DNA from: Rubrivirga sp046845755
Lineage (GTDB): Bacteria > Bacteroidota > Rhodothermia > Rhodothermales > Rubricoccaceae
Assembly: GCF_046845755.1 (NCBI RefSeq)
Contig: NZ_CP177357.1
Location: forward strand, 3,596,001 to 3,660,000
Direction: 5' to 3'
DNA: 64,000 bases
The notes beneath the pieces were generated by a model. The model was not told the origin of the DNA and searched no databases. It was given only the letters and a program-made list of their open reading frames with translations. Positions 26,926-36,182 of this stretch are shown here, piece after piece. How positions within the stretch are numbered: the stretch's first letter is position 1; every line of letters starts with the position of its first letter. A program made the translations under genes and the position numbers.

Positions 26926-29529
26926 ATGTCGCCCTTCCCCGCTCGACTCCTTGCCGTGGTGCTGCTCACGGGCGCGGCCTTCGTCATGGCTCAAACCGAC
27001 GAGGAGGGAGCGTGCGAGGCCGACCGCGAGCTTTTTTCGGAGGCCTACCGCACCGATCGGATGACGGGAACGCCTGAGCGGCGTGCTCTCCTGCGCCGAC
27101 TAGGGCCCCTCATCGACCGATACGAGGCGATCGCGCCGGTGTGCGGGGGGAGACTTCGTGGCCACGAGGCGTTTCTCTACGTCATGGACGAGGAGTACGA
27201 GACGCTGATCGACACAGCCGAGCGGTACCTCGCCGGGCCCGGTCAACGGACCTCGGCCAAGTCCCAGGTGGCACTCTACCACCAAATCGCCTACGCCTAC
27301 TCGCGCCTGGACGAACCCATCCTGAGCGTGCAGGCCTATTTCGACGGCGCCGCTCGCGCCCACGACGCGCCTGCCTACGACGGCTCGCGCGCGCTGATCG
27401 TGGCGGCGTCGGCGGCCCGCCAGCTGGGGGATGCCACTGCCGCTGAACGGTACCTCGACGCGGCCTTCTCGCTGATCGCCGACAGCCTGGAGTCCGACCC
27501 GAACCTGGCCCCGATCCTCGGGCAGGCCCTCGTCGGCCAAGGGTTTCTCACCGAGACCCGGCTCGAGGAGGCCCCGGCCGGACAGCGGCCAGCACTGATC
27601 GCCGACCTCGAGTCAACCTCACGGGAGGCGTTCGAACTTCTGCCCGAATACAGCCAGTGGGCGGGCTTCAAGGCGCTCGCGGCCAACCAGTTCGCACTCG
27701 CCGCCGCGCACGACGGCCGCCACGACGAGGCGCTCCGGAGGCTGGCGCCCTCGTTCGAGTTGGCCCGCCGGACCGGGGGATTCCTGCCGTCGGCCCGGTA
27801 CGAGGCGCTCGTCACGAGGGGCGAGATCCAGTCTATGGCGGGGGATGCGCCAGGGGCGGCCCAGTCGTTCCGGAGCGCCCTCGACGACGCTCGCGGCCGG
27901 GGCGCCACCGCCGGGCTGGCGTCCGCGCTGGAGCGATTGGGCGGGCTCGCCGAGCAGCGGGGCGATTTGCGGGAGGCCCGTGCCGAATACCAAGAGGCGA
28001 TCGCCCTCATCGACGCCCGGCGAAGCGTGCTGGGCCTGAGCGACTGGAGCACCTCGGCGTTCGTCACCGACCAGGGGCCGTACCGGGGGCTGGCGCGGAT
28101 CCAGATCGCCGAGGGCGACGTGGCGGGCGCCTTCGCCACGATCGAGCAGACGCGCGCACGCTACCTCCTGGACCTCCGCCGCCACCTTGCCGTCCGGCGG
28201 ACGCTCGGCCCCCACCAGCGCGCCGAGGCTGACAGCCTCAGCGCGCGGCTTGCCGAGGTTCGACTGGCGGCCATCGATACGCCCGACGCCGCCGCACAGG
28301 CTGCCCTCGCCCGAGAGGCGTCGACCCTGAGGCAGGTGCTGGCGGAGCTCGCGCCCCTGTCCAACGCGGCCCTCGACTCTCTCGACGTCCCCGCGCTCCA
28401 GGCCGAGCTCGGCGAGCGGACACTGCTCTCGTATGCCTTGGGCGAGACCGCCAGCACGGTCTTCGTCCTGCGCGCCGACACCCTGTTGGCGATCCCCCTT
28501 GACGCGACGGTCCCGACCGTGCGCGCCTTGCTGCGCGAGGCGGGGTCGGTGTGGCGGGGCGCCGCGCCCGGCCCGGCGTTTGCGCTCGGGCCCCTCCACG
28601 AGTTGTACCAGCGCTTGGTCGGCCCCGTGCGCCCACACGTCACCGGCGCCACGGTCACCGTCATCCCCGACGCCGAGATCGCGAGTCTCCCGTTCGCCCT
28701 CCTGCCGACGGCGCCGGCACAAGACTACGCGTCCGCCGACTACCTGCTGCACGACTGGACGCTGTCGACGGAGCTGTCGGCGTCGCTCGTCGCGACGGCG
28801 CCGGCGCCCCGGGCGGGCGGCCCTGTGCTTGCGCTGGGCCGGAGCACGTTTGAGGGTTTCACGTGGAACGATGCGCCGCTCGACGCGCTTGCCCACGTCG
28901 ACACCGAGCTCGACGCCGTGGGGCGCTACGGGACGGCGATCCGCGACGCGACCGAAGCCACCTTCGACAGCCTGGCCGCGGGCGCGCGCGTGATCCACCT
29001 CGCCTCGCACGCACAAGCCGCGTCGGAACAGCCGCTGTACTCCCGGATTGCGCTCGGCGCTGGCGACGGCGAAGACGGGACCCTCCACCTCTACGAGATC
29101 CTGGAGACCCCGCTCGCAGCCGACCTCGTCGTGCTGAGCGGCTGCGACACTGGCGGCGGGAGCGTGCGCGGAGGCGAGGGCGTCGTCGGCTTGGAGTATG
29201 GCGTCCGGGCTGCCGGAGCGGCAGCGGCGATCGCGACCCGGTGGGCCGTCGCCGACCGGGCGACCGCCACCATCATGTCGACGTTCTACGAGAAGCTCGC
29301 CGACGGCTTGCCCAAGGACGAGGCGCTCCGCCAGGCGCAGTTGCTCTACCTCGCCTCGAGCGAGGGACTGTTGGCGAGCCCGTTCTACTGGGCCGCGCCA
29401 GTGCTGTCGGGCAGCCCCGCGCCGATCCCCCTCGACGGCGGGACAAACTGGTGGCCCCTTCTCATCATCGTGGCCACCCTCGGAAGCGGGCTAGCTTGGC
29501 GCTACAAACGAACCCGCCCCCATGCCTGA
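26926..29529 (+). CDS. exported, membrane-anchored TPR-CHAT protein
   Basis: An 867-residue protein. MSPFPARLLAVVLLTGAAF is a signal peptide; the ATG at 26926 was chosen because it begins it exactly. Residues about 100-400 form TPR-like helical hairpins (for example AAQSFRSALDDARGRGATAGLASALERLGGLAEQRGDLREA). The C-terminal half is a caspase-like CHAT domain with the expected catalytic dyad: H695 in VIHLASHAQ and C740 in VLSGCDTGGG. A final transmembrane helix (WWPLLIIVATLGSGLAW) is followed by a basic tail. CHAT proteases are used in several bacterial defence and signalling systems, but those are cytoplasmic; this one appears to face the periplasm. It is divergent from recF (80-bp gap) and overlaps murQ by 8 nt. 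A parS-like site is embedded in it. Confidence 0.82.
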   Translation: MSPFPARLLAVVLLTGAAFVMAQTDEEGACEADRELFSEAYRTDRMTGTPERRALLRRLGPLIDRYEAIAPVCGGRLRGHEAFLYVMDEEYETLIDTAERYLAGPGQRTSAKSQVALYHQIAYAYSRLDEPILSVQAYFDGAARAHDAPAYDGSRALIVAASAARQLGDATAAERYLDAAFSLIADSLESDPNLAPILGQALVGQGFLTETRLEEAPAGQRPALIADLESTSREAFELLPEYSQWAGFKALAANQFALAAAHDGRHDEALRRLAPSFELARRTGGFLPSARYEALVTRGEIQSMAGDAPGAAQSFRSALDDARGRGATAGLASALERLGGLAEQRGDLREARAEYQEAIALIDARRSVLGLSDWSTSAFVTDQGPYRGLARIQIAEGDVAGAFATIEQTRARYLLDLRRHLAVRRTLGPHQRAEADSLSARLAEVRLAAIDTPDAAAQAALAREASTLRQVLAELAPLSNAALDSLDVPALQAELGERTLLSYALGETASTVFVLRADTLLAIPLDATVPTVRALLREAGSVWRGAAPGPAFALGPLHELYQRLVGPVRPHVTGATVTVIPDAEIASLPFALLPTAPAQDYASADYLLHDWTLSTELSASLVATAPAPRAGGPVLALGRSTFEGFTWNDAPLDALAHVDTELDAVGRYGTAIRDATEATFDSLAAGARVIHLASHAQAASEQPLYSRIALGAGDGEDGTLHLYEILETPLAADLVVLSGCDTGGGSVRGGEGVVGLEYGVRAAGAAAAIATRWAVADRATATIMSTFYEKLADGLPKDEALRQAQLLYLASSEGLLASPFYWAAPVLSGSPAPIPLDGGTNWWPLLIIVATLGSGLAWRYKRTRPHA
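28856..28869. promoter_or_regulatory. parS: parS-like ParB-binding site 3
   Basis: GTTTCACGTGGAAC, identical to site 1, within the CHAT-domain coding region (encodes part of EGFTWND). Confidence 0.7.
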
Positions 29530-30460
29530 CGACCGCCCCGCCCTCTTCGACGAACTCCAGACGCTCACGACGGAGACGCGCAACCCGCGCACGATGGGGA
29601 TCGACACCGCCCCCCTCGCGGAGGTCGTGCGGCTGCTCCACGAGGAAGATCAGATCGCGGTCGACGCCGTAACCCCAGAGCTCCCGTACCTCGCGCAAGC
29701 GGTCGAGATCATCGAGGACGCCTTCCGGAACGGTGGCCGGCTGTTCTACGCCGGCGCCGGCACGAGCGGGCGCCTCGGTGTGCTCGATGCGGCGGAGTGC
29801 CCACCGACCTTCGGCACGCCGCCGGAGATGGTACAGGGCCTCATCGCGGGTGGCAAGGAGGCGATGTTTGTCGCCCAGGAGGGCGCCGAGGACCACGAGT
29901 CGAACGGCGCCGACGCCATCGACCAGGCCGGCGTCACCGAGCGCGACGTGGTGTGCGGTATCGCCGCCAGCCGCCGGACGCCGTATGTGATCGGCGCGGT
30001 CGCCCGAGCGCGTGAGATCGGGGCGCGGACGCTGTTCGTGACCTGCAACCCCCGCAGCCAGTTCGCCATCGACGTTGACGTGGCCATCTGCCCCGACGTG
30101 GGCCCCGAGCCGATCATGGGCTCGACGCGGATGAAGAGCGGGACGGCGACCAAGCTCGTCCTCAACACCCTATCGACGGCGACCATGATTCGGCTTGGGA
30201 AGGTGTACGAGAACATGATGGTCGACCTCCAGATGACCAACCTCAAGCTGGTCGAGCGCTCCAAAAAGATCGTGATGACGGCGACCGGGGTCGGCTACGA
30301 CCAGGCCTCCCAGACGCTGGAGGCCGCGGACGGCCACGTAAAGACCGCCCTCGTGATGCTGTTGGCGGACGTGGACGCCGGCGCCGCCCGTAAGCGGATC
30401 GAGCGCGCGGACGGGTTTGTGCGCCACGCCATCGCCGGGACGGCGCCGGGTCAGGGATAA
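29522..30460 (+). CDS. murQ: N-acetylmuramic acid 6-phosphate etherase
   Basis: A 312-residue SIS-domain enzyme that cleaves the lactyl ether of MurNAc-6-phosphate to GlcNAc-6-phosphate during peptidoglycan recycling. The N-terminus LTTETRNPRTMGIDT and the SIS motif FYAGAGTSGRLGVLDAAECPPTFG (about 76-99) are diagnostic, as is MGSTRMKSGTATKLVLN later on. Catalytic glutamates are in the AECPPTF and EGAEDHESNG motifs. Length is normal. The start codon lies inside the end of the CHAT gene (8-nt overlap), indicating co-translation with it, although no functional link is known. Confidence 0.94.
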   Translation: MPDDRPALFDELQTLTTETRNPRTMGIDTAPLAEVVRLLHEEDQIAVDAVTPELPYLAQAVEIIEDAFRNGGRLFYAGAGTSGRLGVLDAAECPPTFGTPPEMVQGLIAGGKEAMFVAQEGAEDHESNGADAIDQAGVTERDVVCGIAASRRTPYVIGAVARAREIGARTLFVTCNPRSQFAIDVDVAICPDVGPEPIMGSTRMKSGTATKLVLNTLSTATMIRLGKVYENMMVDLQMTNLKLVERSKKIVMTATGVGYDQASQTLEAADGHVKTALVMLLADVDAGAARKRIERADGFVRHAIAGTAPGQG

Positions 30461-30491
30461 CCGCGCGCCGAGTATGAGGGTGTGCCGGATT

Positions 30492-30535
30492 CGGCGCCAG
30501 CGGCGCCTCAGAGCGGAACAGCACGCTCGCTGAGG
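30492..30535 (+). terminator. possible hairpins after murQ
   Basis: A small GGCGCC-AGC-GGCGCC hairpin (about 30493-30507) overlaps a second one in which CCTCAGAGCG (30506-30515) pairs, with a two-base bulge, with the complement at 30524-30535. There is no T-tract. They lie between murQ and the next small gene. Confidence 0.4.
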
Positions 30536-30548
30536 TGATTCGCACCCT

Positions 30549-31019
30549 GTGTGGCTCCTCTCGCTCCTGCTCGCCCTCGTCTGCGTCGTCGACACCACCG
30601 ACGACCGCCGAGAACTGCTGGCCCGCGCCGTCGCCCAGTACGCCGAGCCGCTCGGCGCTCGGATCGACGCGCGCACGCTGGATGTGGCCTGGGCCGACCT
30701 CAACGGTGACGGTCTGGACGACGGGCTGGTCCGCCTGAGCCTCCGCGGGGGCGGCTGGACGGTCTTGGTCTTTGAGGCCATGCCGCCCGAAGATGCCGTC
30801 GAGGTCGGGCCGTTTCTGCCCGCCGCCGAGATCCGAGCCGTGTATGGCCCGCTCGTGATCGTGCCCCGCGCGAACGGGTGGTGCGACATCGTCGCCACCG
30901 CCGCGCGCGGGACATACCGACGCCTGCGCTTCGACGGCGAGACGTACCCGCCGCGCACGTCGCTCGGCACGCTCGTCCGCCAGCTGCCGACCGGGCAGGT
31001 CGTTTTCCGCACCCGCTAG
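30549..31019 (+). CDS. small exported FG-GAP-like protein
   Basis: A 156-residue protein of unknown function. The GTG start gives a short hydrophobic signal-like N-terminus (MWLLSLLLALVCVVD). ADLNGDGLDDGLVRLSL resembles the calcium-binding FG-GAP/dockerin-type loop common in secreted proteins of this group. The rest is beta-rich. It lies between murQ and mfd in the same direction with gaps of 88 and 132 nt, so it may or may not belong to either transcript. A similar short protein with such a loop occurs in the cassette-like array at 62337-62888. Confidence 0.55.
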   Translation: MWLLSLLLALVCVVDTTDDRRELLARAVAQYAEPLGARIDARTLDVAWADLNGDGLDDGLVRLSLRGGGWTVLVFEAMPPEDAVEVGPFLPAAEIRAVYGPLVIVPRANGWCDIVATAARGTYRRLRFDGETYPPRTSLGTLVRQLPTGQVVFRTR

Positions 31020-31151
31020 CGGCCGAGAGAGCGGACCGCCCACCTCGGCGGGCGCGAAGCGCCGGCTCCGGGAAGCGCGTTCCTCGCCCTCCCCTCCTCT
31101 TCTCCGTTCACCGCCTGACGCCGCCCGGCGCCGGGCGCTCCGTGTGCTGAC

Positions 31152-34100
31152 GTGACGCTCTCCGACCTCCGCGACCGACTCGCGGCGCTCCCCTTTTTCC
31201 GCCGCGTCCGCGACGAAGCCGAGGGGCTGGCGTCCGGCACGTCGCTGCGCCTCAAGGGCACCGCCGGCTCGCTCCCCGCCTTCGTCCTGGCCGACGTGCT
31301 CGACGCGACCGGTGGGCCGCTCGTGGCGCTGCTGGCGGAGAGCGAGAGCGCGGACTACCTCCGCTCCGACCTCGAGCAGCTCCTCGGCAGCGACGACCGG
31401 ATCCTCTTCCTCCCCCCCACCGGGCGCGAACCGTACGACCCCGAGCAGCTTGCCGACACCCTGCCGCTCGTCCAGCGCGCCGACGCGCTCGGCCGCTTGC
31501 GCGACGGGTTCTCCGGGATTATGGTGACGAGCGTGGAGGCGATCTCCGAACTGGTCCCCCTCCCCGAGACCGTCGGCGACGAGACGCTGTCGGTGCGCGT
31601 CGGCCAGGAGATCCCACCTGAGGACCTGGTCGAGCGCCTGACCGGCCAGGGATTCTCGTTCGTCGAGTTCGTGAGCGAGCCCGGCGAGCTCGCCTTGCGC
31701 GGCGGCATCCTCGATGTATACCCGTTCGCCGGCGGCTACCCGATCCGACTCGAGTTTTTCGGTGACGAGGTCGACCAGATCCGCGAGTTCGACCCGCAGT
31801 CGCAAACGTCGGTCTCGCGCTTGGAGACGGCGCGCCTCGTCCCCAACCTGGGCGCCGAGCGCTACACCGAGGGCGGCCACGTGACGCCGCTCGACTACCT
31901 GCCCGCCGCGACCCCGCTCGCGCTCTTCGACAGCCAGCGGCTCGTCGAGAAGGCGACCGAGCTGTTCGAGCACGCGAGCACGCACCACACGGATCGCCTC
32001 GGCGCGCTCGACGATGAGGACGAGGCCCCCGCCCCACCCGAGGAGCGCTACCTCACCGGCGACACCCTGTCGACGCTCGTCGACGCGCGCCCGCAGCTCC
32101 TGTTCGGCACCTTCTCCGGCGAAGGCGACCTGACGGCCGAGCTGGCGGCCACGCCGCAGCCGTCGTACAACGGCGACCTCAAGCGCTTGCGCAAGGACGT
32201 CGAGATGGCCGACCTCGACACCGTCATCGTGTGCGACAGCGCGTCGCAGAAGTCGCGGCTGTGGGAGCTGCTCGGGGGCGACATCGAGACGGGCAAGCCG
32301 CCGCCGGCCGAGCTGATGGTCGAGAGCCTGCACGAGGGGTTCGTGGTCCCGGACGCCAACCTCGCGCTGTACACCGACCACCAGCTCTTTGACCGGTACC
32401 ACCGCCCGACCGCTCGCAAGCGCAAGAAGGCGCGCGGCGGCCTGTCGCTCCGCGAAATCAAGGCGCTCCGCCCTGGGGACTTCGTCGTCCACGTCGACTA
32501 CGGGATCGGCAAGTTCGCCGGGCTCCAGTCAATCACCGTCCGCGAGCAGACGCAGGAGGCGGTCCGACTCATCTTCAAAGGCGGCGACGAGCTGTTCGTC
32601 AACGTGACGGCGCTCCACAAGCTGCACAAGTACACCGGGAAGGAGGGCCACCAGCCCAAGCTGACCAAGCTGGGGACGGGCGCCTGGGAGCGGCTCAAGG
32701 CGCGCACCAAGAAGCGTGTCAAGGACATCGCGCGCGACCTCATCCAGATCTACGCCCGGCGACGCGCCTCGCGCGGCTACGCCTTCAAGGCCGACACGGT
32801 CTGGCAGCGCGAGCTCGAGGCGTCATTCGCCTTCGAGGAGACGCCCGACCAGGCGGCGACCATTGACGCCATCAAGGCCGACATGCAGCAGGCGATCCCG
32901 ATGGACCGGCTCGTCTGCGGCGACGTCGGCTTCGGCAAGACCGAGGTGGCCATCCGCGCCGCGTTCAAGGCCATCCAGGACGGCAAGCAAGTCGCCGTCG
33001 TCGTCCCCACGACCGTCCTCGCGCGGCAGCACGCCGAGACGTTCGAGAAGCGGATGGGCAAGTTTCCCGTCCAGATCGCCCAGCTCAGCCGGTTCGTCTC
33101 CAAGCCCGACCAGAAGGAGGTCATCGCCGGGTTGGCGGACGGGACGGTCGACGTGGTGATCGGGACGCAGCGCGTGCTCTCGAAGGACGTCAAGTTCAAG
33201 GATCTGGGGCTCCTGATCGTCGACGAGGAGCAGCGGTTCGGCGTCGGCGCCAAGGAAAAGCTCCGCAAGCTCCGCCCCGACGTCGACACGCTGACGCTGA
33301 CGGCGACGCCGATTCCGCGCACGCTGCAGTTCTCGCTTCTCGGTGCGCGCGACCTGTCGCTCATCCAGACGCCGCCGCTCAACCGCCAGCCGGTCGTCAC
33401 CGAGATCCACACCTTCGACCGCGACCTGATCCGCGACGCCATCTTGTACGAGGTCGGCCGGGGCGGGCAGGTGTTTTTTATCCACAACCGCGTCCAGACG
33501 ATCGACGAAATGGCCGCCATGATCCGCGCGCTCGTGCCGGACGTGCGGATCTCGACGGCGCACGGCCAGATGCCGCCGGCCACGCTTGAGGGCGTCATGC
33601 TCGGGTTCATGGACCACGAGTTCGACGTGCTCGTCAGCACCAGCATCGTCGAGTCCGGGCTGGACGTATCGAACGCGAACACGATCATCGTCGACAACGC
33701 GCAGCGGCACGGGCTGGCGGACCTCCACCAGCTCCGCGGGCGCGTCGGGCGAAACGACCAAAGGGCCTTCTGCTACCTCTTGGTCCCGAGTGTCCACTCG
33801 TTGACAAAGGAAGCGCGTCAGCGCCTGCAGGCCGTTGAGGAGTTTTCCGACCTCGGCTCCGGGTTCAACCTGTCGATGCGCGACCTCGACATCCGAGGCG
33901 CGGGCAACATGCTGGGCGCCGAGCAGTCGGGCTTTATTGAGGACATTGGCTTCGAGACCTACCACAAAATCCTGGACGAAGCGGTCCAGGAGCTGCGCCA
34001 CGACGAGTTCGCCGAGCTCTTCGCCGACCAGGACACCGCCCCTCCCCCGCCCGAGCCGACCGTCGACGTGGACGGCGACGTGTTCATCCCGCCGAGCTTC

Positions 34101-34544
34101 GTCTCGAACCCGGTCGAGCGGCTCAACCTGTACCGCCGCCTGGCCGACCTCGACGCCCAAGCGGACGTGGCCGCCTTCCGCGACGAGCTCGCCGACCGCT
34201 TCGGCCCGCCGCCGCCCGAGATCGGCACGCTGCTCACGCTGGCGGCGATGCGCCCGCTCGCGATGCGCCTGCGCCTGCCTAGGGTGACGTGGAAGAACCA
34301 GCGGCTCTTCCTGTCCATCCCTGAGCCGAGCGACGACACCTACTTCCACCAGCGCATGTTCAACCCGCTCTTGGAGGCGCTGGCGACCGGCGGGATGCGC
34401 TACGTGCTCAAGGACAACCGAGCCGGCAAGCTCCGCGCGATTGTGCAGGACGTCCCGTCGCTGGAGGCCGCGCAGACGACGCTCGCCCGGCTTGCGGACG
34501 CCGTCGAGGTGCTGATGGAGACGGCGACGGAGGCAGCGGCCTAG
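31152..34544 (+). CDS. mfd: transcription-repair coupling factor Mfd
   Basis: An 1130-residue DNA translocase that releases RNA polymerase stalled at lesions and recruits the UvrABC machinery. The N-terminal UvrB-homology region (residues about 50-330), the RNA-polymerase-interacting domain (LRPGDFVVHVDYGIGKFAGLQ, about 435-460), the helicase motifs GDVGFGKTEVA (about 590), DEEQRFG and TATPIPRTL, and the C-terminal TRCF domain (about 975-1090) are all present in order. Length is close to E. coli Mfd. The GTG at 31152 begins TLSDLRDRLAALPFF; no better ATG is close. A stable hairpin follows the stop. Confidence 0.96.
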   Translation: MTLSDLRDRLAALPFFRRVRDEAEGLASGTSLRLKGTAGSLPAFVLADVLDATGGPLVALLAESESADYLRSDLEQLLGSDDRILFLPPTGREPYDPEQLADTLPLVQRADALGRLRDGFSGIMVTSVEAISELVPLPETVGDETLSVRVGQEIPPEDLVERLTGQGFSFVEFVSEPGELALRGGILDVYPFAGGYPIRLEFFGDEVDQIREFDPQSQTSVSRLETARLVPNLGAERYTEGGHVTPLDYLPAATPLALFDSQRLVEKATELFEHASTHHTDRLGALDDEDEAPAPPEERYLTGDTLSTLVDARPQLLFGTFSGEGDLTAELAATPQPSYNGDLKRLRKDVEMADLDTVIVCDSASQKSRLWELLGGDIETGKPPPAELMVESLHEGFVVPDANLALYTDHQLFDRYHRPTARKRKKARGGLSLREIKALRPGDFVVHVDYGIGKFAGLQSITVREQTQEAVRLIFKGGDELFVNVTALHKLHKYTGKEGHQPKLTKLGTGAWERLKARTKKRVKDIARDLIQIYARRRASRGYAFKADTVWQRELEASFAFEETPDQAATIDAIKADMQQAIPMDRLVCGDVGFGKTEVAIRAAFKAIQDGKQVAVVVPTTVLARQHAETFEKRMGKFPVQIAQLSRFVSKPDQKEVIAGLADGTVDVVIGTQRVLSKDVKFKDLGLLIVDEEQRFGVGAKEKLRKLRPDVDTLTLTATPIPRTLQFSLLGARDLSLIQTPPLNRQPVVTEIHTFDRDLIRDAILYEVGRGGQVFFIHNRVQTIDEMAAMIRALVPDVRISTAHGQMPPATLEGVMLGFMDHEFDVLVSTSIVESGLDVSNANTIIVDNAQRHGLADLHQLRGRVGRNDQRAFCYLLVPSVHSLTKEARQRLQAVEEFSDLGSGFNLSMRDLDIRGAGNMLGAEQSGFIEDIGFETYHKILDEAVQELRHDEFAELFADQDTAPPPPEPTVDVDGDVFIPPSFVSNPVERLNLYRRLADLDAQADVAAFRDELADRFGPPPPEIGTLLTLAAMRPLAMRLRLPRVTWKNQRLFLSIPEPSDDTYFHQRMFNPLLEALATGGMRYVLKDNRAGKLRAIVQDVPSLEAAQTTLARLADAVEVLMETATEAAA

Positions 34545-34586
34545 GCCTTCCGCGAGCCTGGGGATGGCACCCCTCGCAAGCGGTCC

Positions 34587-34618
34587 GCGGGCGCCCCCCA
34601 GTTGTGAGGGGCGCCCGC
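34587..34618 (+). terminator. hairpin after mfd
   Basis: GCGGGCGCCCC (34587-34597) pairs perfectly over 11 bp with GGGGCGCCCGC (34608-34618) around a 10-nt loop. No T-tract follows. It lies 43 nt past the mfd stop and before the transhydrogenase promoter region. Confidence 0.7.
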
Positions 34619-34629
34619 CCGAGAACGCA

Positions 34630-34662
34630 TTGCGCGAATCGGCCGAATGCGGTCTATGTTGG
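34630..34662 (+). promoter_or_regulatory. candidate promoter of the pnt operon
   Basis: TTG at 34630-34632 and TATGTTGG at 34655-34662 (seven of eight to TAnnTTTG) are separated by 22 nt and lie 23 nt upstream of the pntA ATG. The spacing is a little longer than the usual 19-20, so confidence is low. Confidence 0.3.
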
Positions 34663-34684
34663 CACCGTCAACGACCGTACGGCT

Positions 34685-35833
34685 ATGCCCTTGCTTGTCG
34701 GAGTCCCGTCGGAGAGCGCCCCCGGAGAGGGGCGCGTGGCGCTGGCGCCCGACGCCGTGCGCCGGCTGGCGAAAGCCGGCGTCGAGGTCGTGGTCGAGCG
34801 CGGGGCTGGCGACCGGGCCTTTCTGACCGACGCCGCCTTTGAAGCCGCGGGCGCGAGGCTTGGGAGCCGCGCCGAGGCGCTGGCGGCGCCCGTCGTGGCG
34901 ACGGTCCGCGGACTGTCGCCAGCAGATCTGGACGAGTTGTCGGAGGGCGCGATCGTCATCGGCCTGCTGCGGCCGCTCGACGAGGCCGACACCGTTCGCG
35001 CGCTCGCCGCCAGCGGGGCCACGGCGCTCGCGATGGAGCTGGTGCCCCGGACCACCAAGGCCCAGAAGATGGACGCGCTGTCGGCCATGAGCACCGTCGC
35101 CGGGTACCGCGCGGCGCTCTTGGCGGCGCTCCACCTGCCCAAGTTCTTCCCTCTCCTGACGACCGCCGCCGGGACGGTCCGCCCCGCGAAAGTCCTCGTG
35201 CTCGGCGCAGGCGTGGCCGGGCTCCAGGCGCTCGCGACGGCGCGGCGGCTCGGTGCCGTCACGGCCGCGTATGACGTCCGCGCGGCGGCGCGCGAGCAGG
35301 TCGAGTCCGTCGGCGCCACGTTTGTGGAACTGGACCTCGAGACCGGCGACGCGGAGGACGCGGGCGGGTATGCGAAGGCGCTCGCCGAGGAGCAGCAGGC
35401 CCGGCAGGTCGCGGCGCTGGTGACCCGGATCGCTGACTACGACGCCGTCATCACGACGGCGCTGATCCCGGGCCGACAGGCGCCGCTGCTGATCACCGAG
35501 GCGGGGGTGGCCGGGATGCGGCCGGGCTCGGTCGTCATCGACCTGGCAGCGCCGAACGGCGGCAACTGCGCGGCCACCCAACCCGGGTTGCCGCAGACTC
35601 ACGCCGGCGTGACCATCCTCGGCCCGCTCGACCTGGCCGCCGAGATGCCGCTCCACGCGTCCGAGATGTACGCCCGGACGGTCGCCGCCCTGATTACCGA
35701 CTTCCACGACGACGGCGTCTTCCGGCTCGACCTCGACGACGAGATCCTGGCCAGCGCGGTCGTCACGCACGGCGGCGCGGTTGTCAACGAGCGCGTCCAG
35801 AACAGCCTCTCCCCCGCCCCCGAGCCGTCATGA
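34685..35833 (+). CDS. pntAA: NAD(P) transhydrogenase subunit alpha, soluble part
   Basis: A 382-residue soluble NAD(H)-binding domain (dI) of the proton-translocating transhydrogenase, which uses the proton gradient to make NADPH from NADH. The alanine-dehydrogenase-like N-terminus (LLVGVPSESAPGEGRVALAPD) and the NAD fold VLVLGAGVAGLQALATARRLGA (about 174-195) are clear. The subunit is split from its membrane part, as in Rhodospirillum and many Bacteroidota. The ATG at 34685 is used; the in-frame upstream ATG would read through the mfd hairpin region. The stop overlaps the next start as ATGA. Confidence 0.92.
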   Translation: MPLLVGVPSESAPGEGRVALAPDAVRRLAKAGVEVVVERGAGDRAFLTDAAFEAAGARLGSRAEALAAPVVATVRGLSPADLDELSEGAIVIGLLRPLDEADTVRALAASGATALAMELVPRTTKAQKMDALSAMSTVAGYRAALLAALHLPKFFPLLTTAAGTVRPAKVLVLGAGVAGLQALATARRLGAVTAAYDVRAAAREQVESVGATFVELDLETGDAEDAGGYAKALAEEQQARQVAALVTRIADYDAVITTALIPGRQAPLLITEAGVAGMRPGSVVIDLAAPNGGNCAATQPGLPQTHAGVTILGPLDLAAEMPLHASEMYARTVAALITDFHDDGVFRLDLDDEILASAVVTHGGAVVNERVQNSLSPAPEPS

Positions 35834-36144
35834 GCCTTGCCTTTGTCGTCGTGTTCGTGCTCGCGTCGTTCCTGGGCGCCGAGGTCATCTCCAAGGTGCC
35901 CGCGACGCTGCACACGCCGCTGATGTCGGGGTCGAACGCGATCTCGGGCATCACGATTCTGGGCGCGATCGTGATCGCCGGGTCCGTCGAGTCGCCGTGG
36001 GCGAAGTGGGTCGGCGTCGTAGCGCTCGTGCTGGCGACGATCAACGTCGTCGGCGGTTTCTTGGTCACCGACCGCATGCTGGAGATGTTTAAACCCAGGG
36101 ACCGGGGGACGGGGGATGGGGGACGGGCAGAATCGGGGACCTGA
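35830..36144 (+). CDS. pntAB: NAD(P) transhydrogenase subunit alpha, membrane part
   Basis: A 104-residue membrane protein with three transmembrane helices forming part of the proton channel (domain II). LHTPLMSGSNAISGI is the conserved segment of this subunit. It begins with an ATGA overlap with pntAA, consistent with coupled translation. The last 17 residues (RDRGTGDGGRAESGT region) are encoded by a purine-rich repetitive stretch and are not conserved in style. Confidence 0.92.
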   Translation: MSLAFVVVFVLASFLGAEVISKVPATLHTPLMSGSNAISGITILGAIVIAGSVESPWAKWVGVVALVLATINVVGGFLVTDRMLEMFKPRDRGTGDGGRAESGT

Positions 36145-36182
36145 CTCACCCATCACTCATCACCCTACTCCCGTCACTCCCG

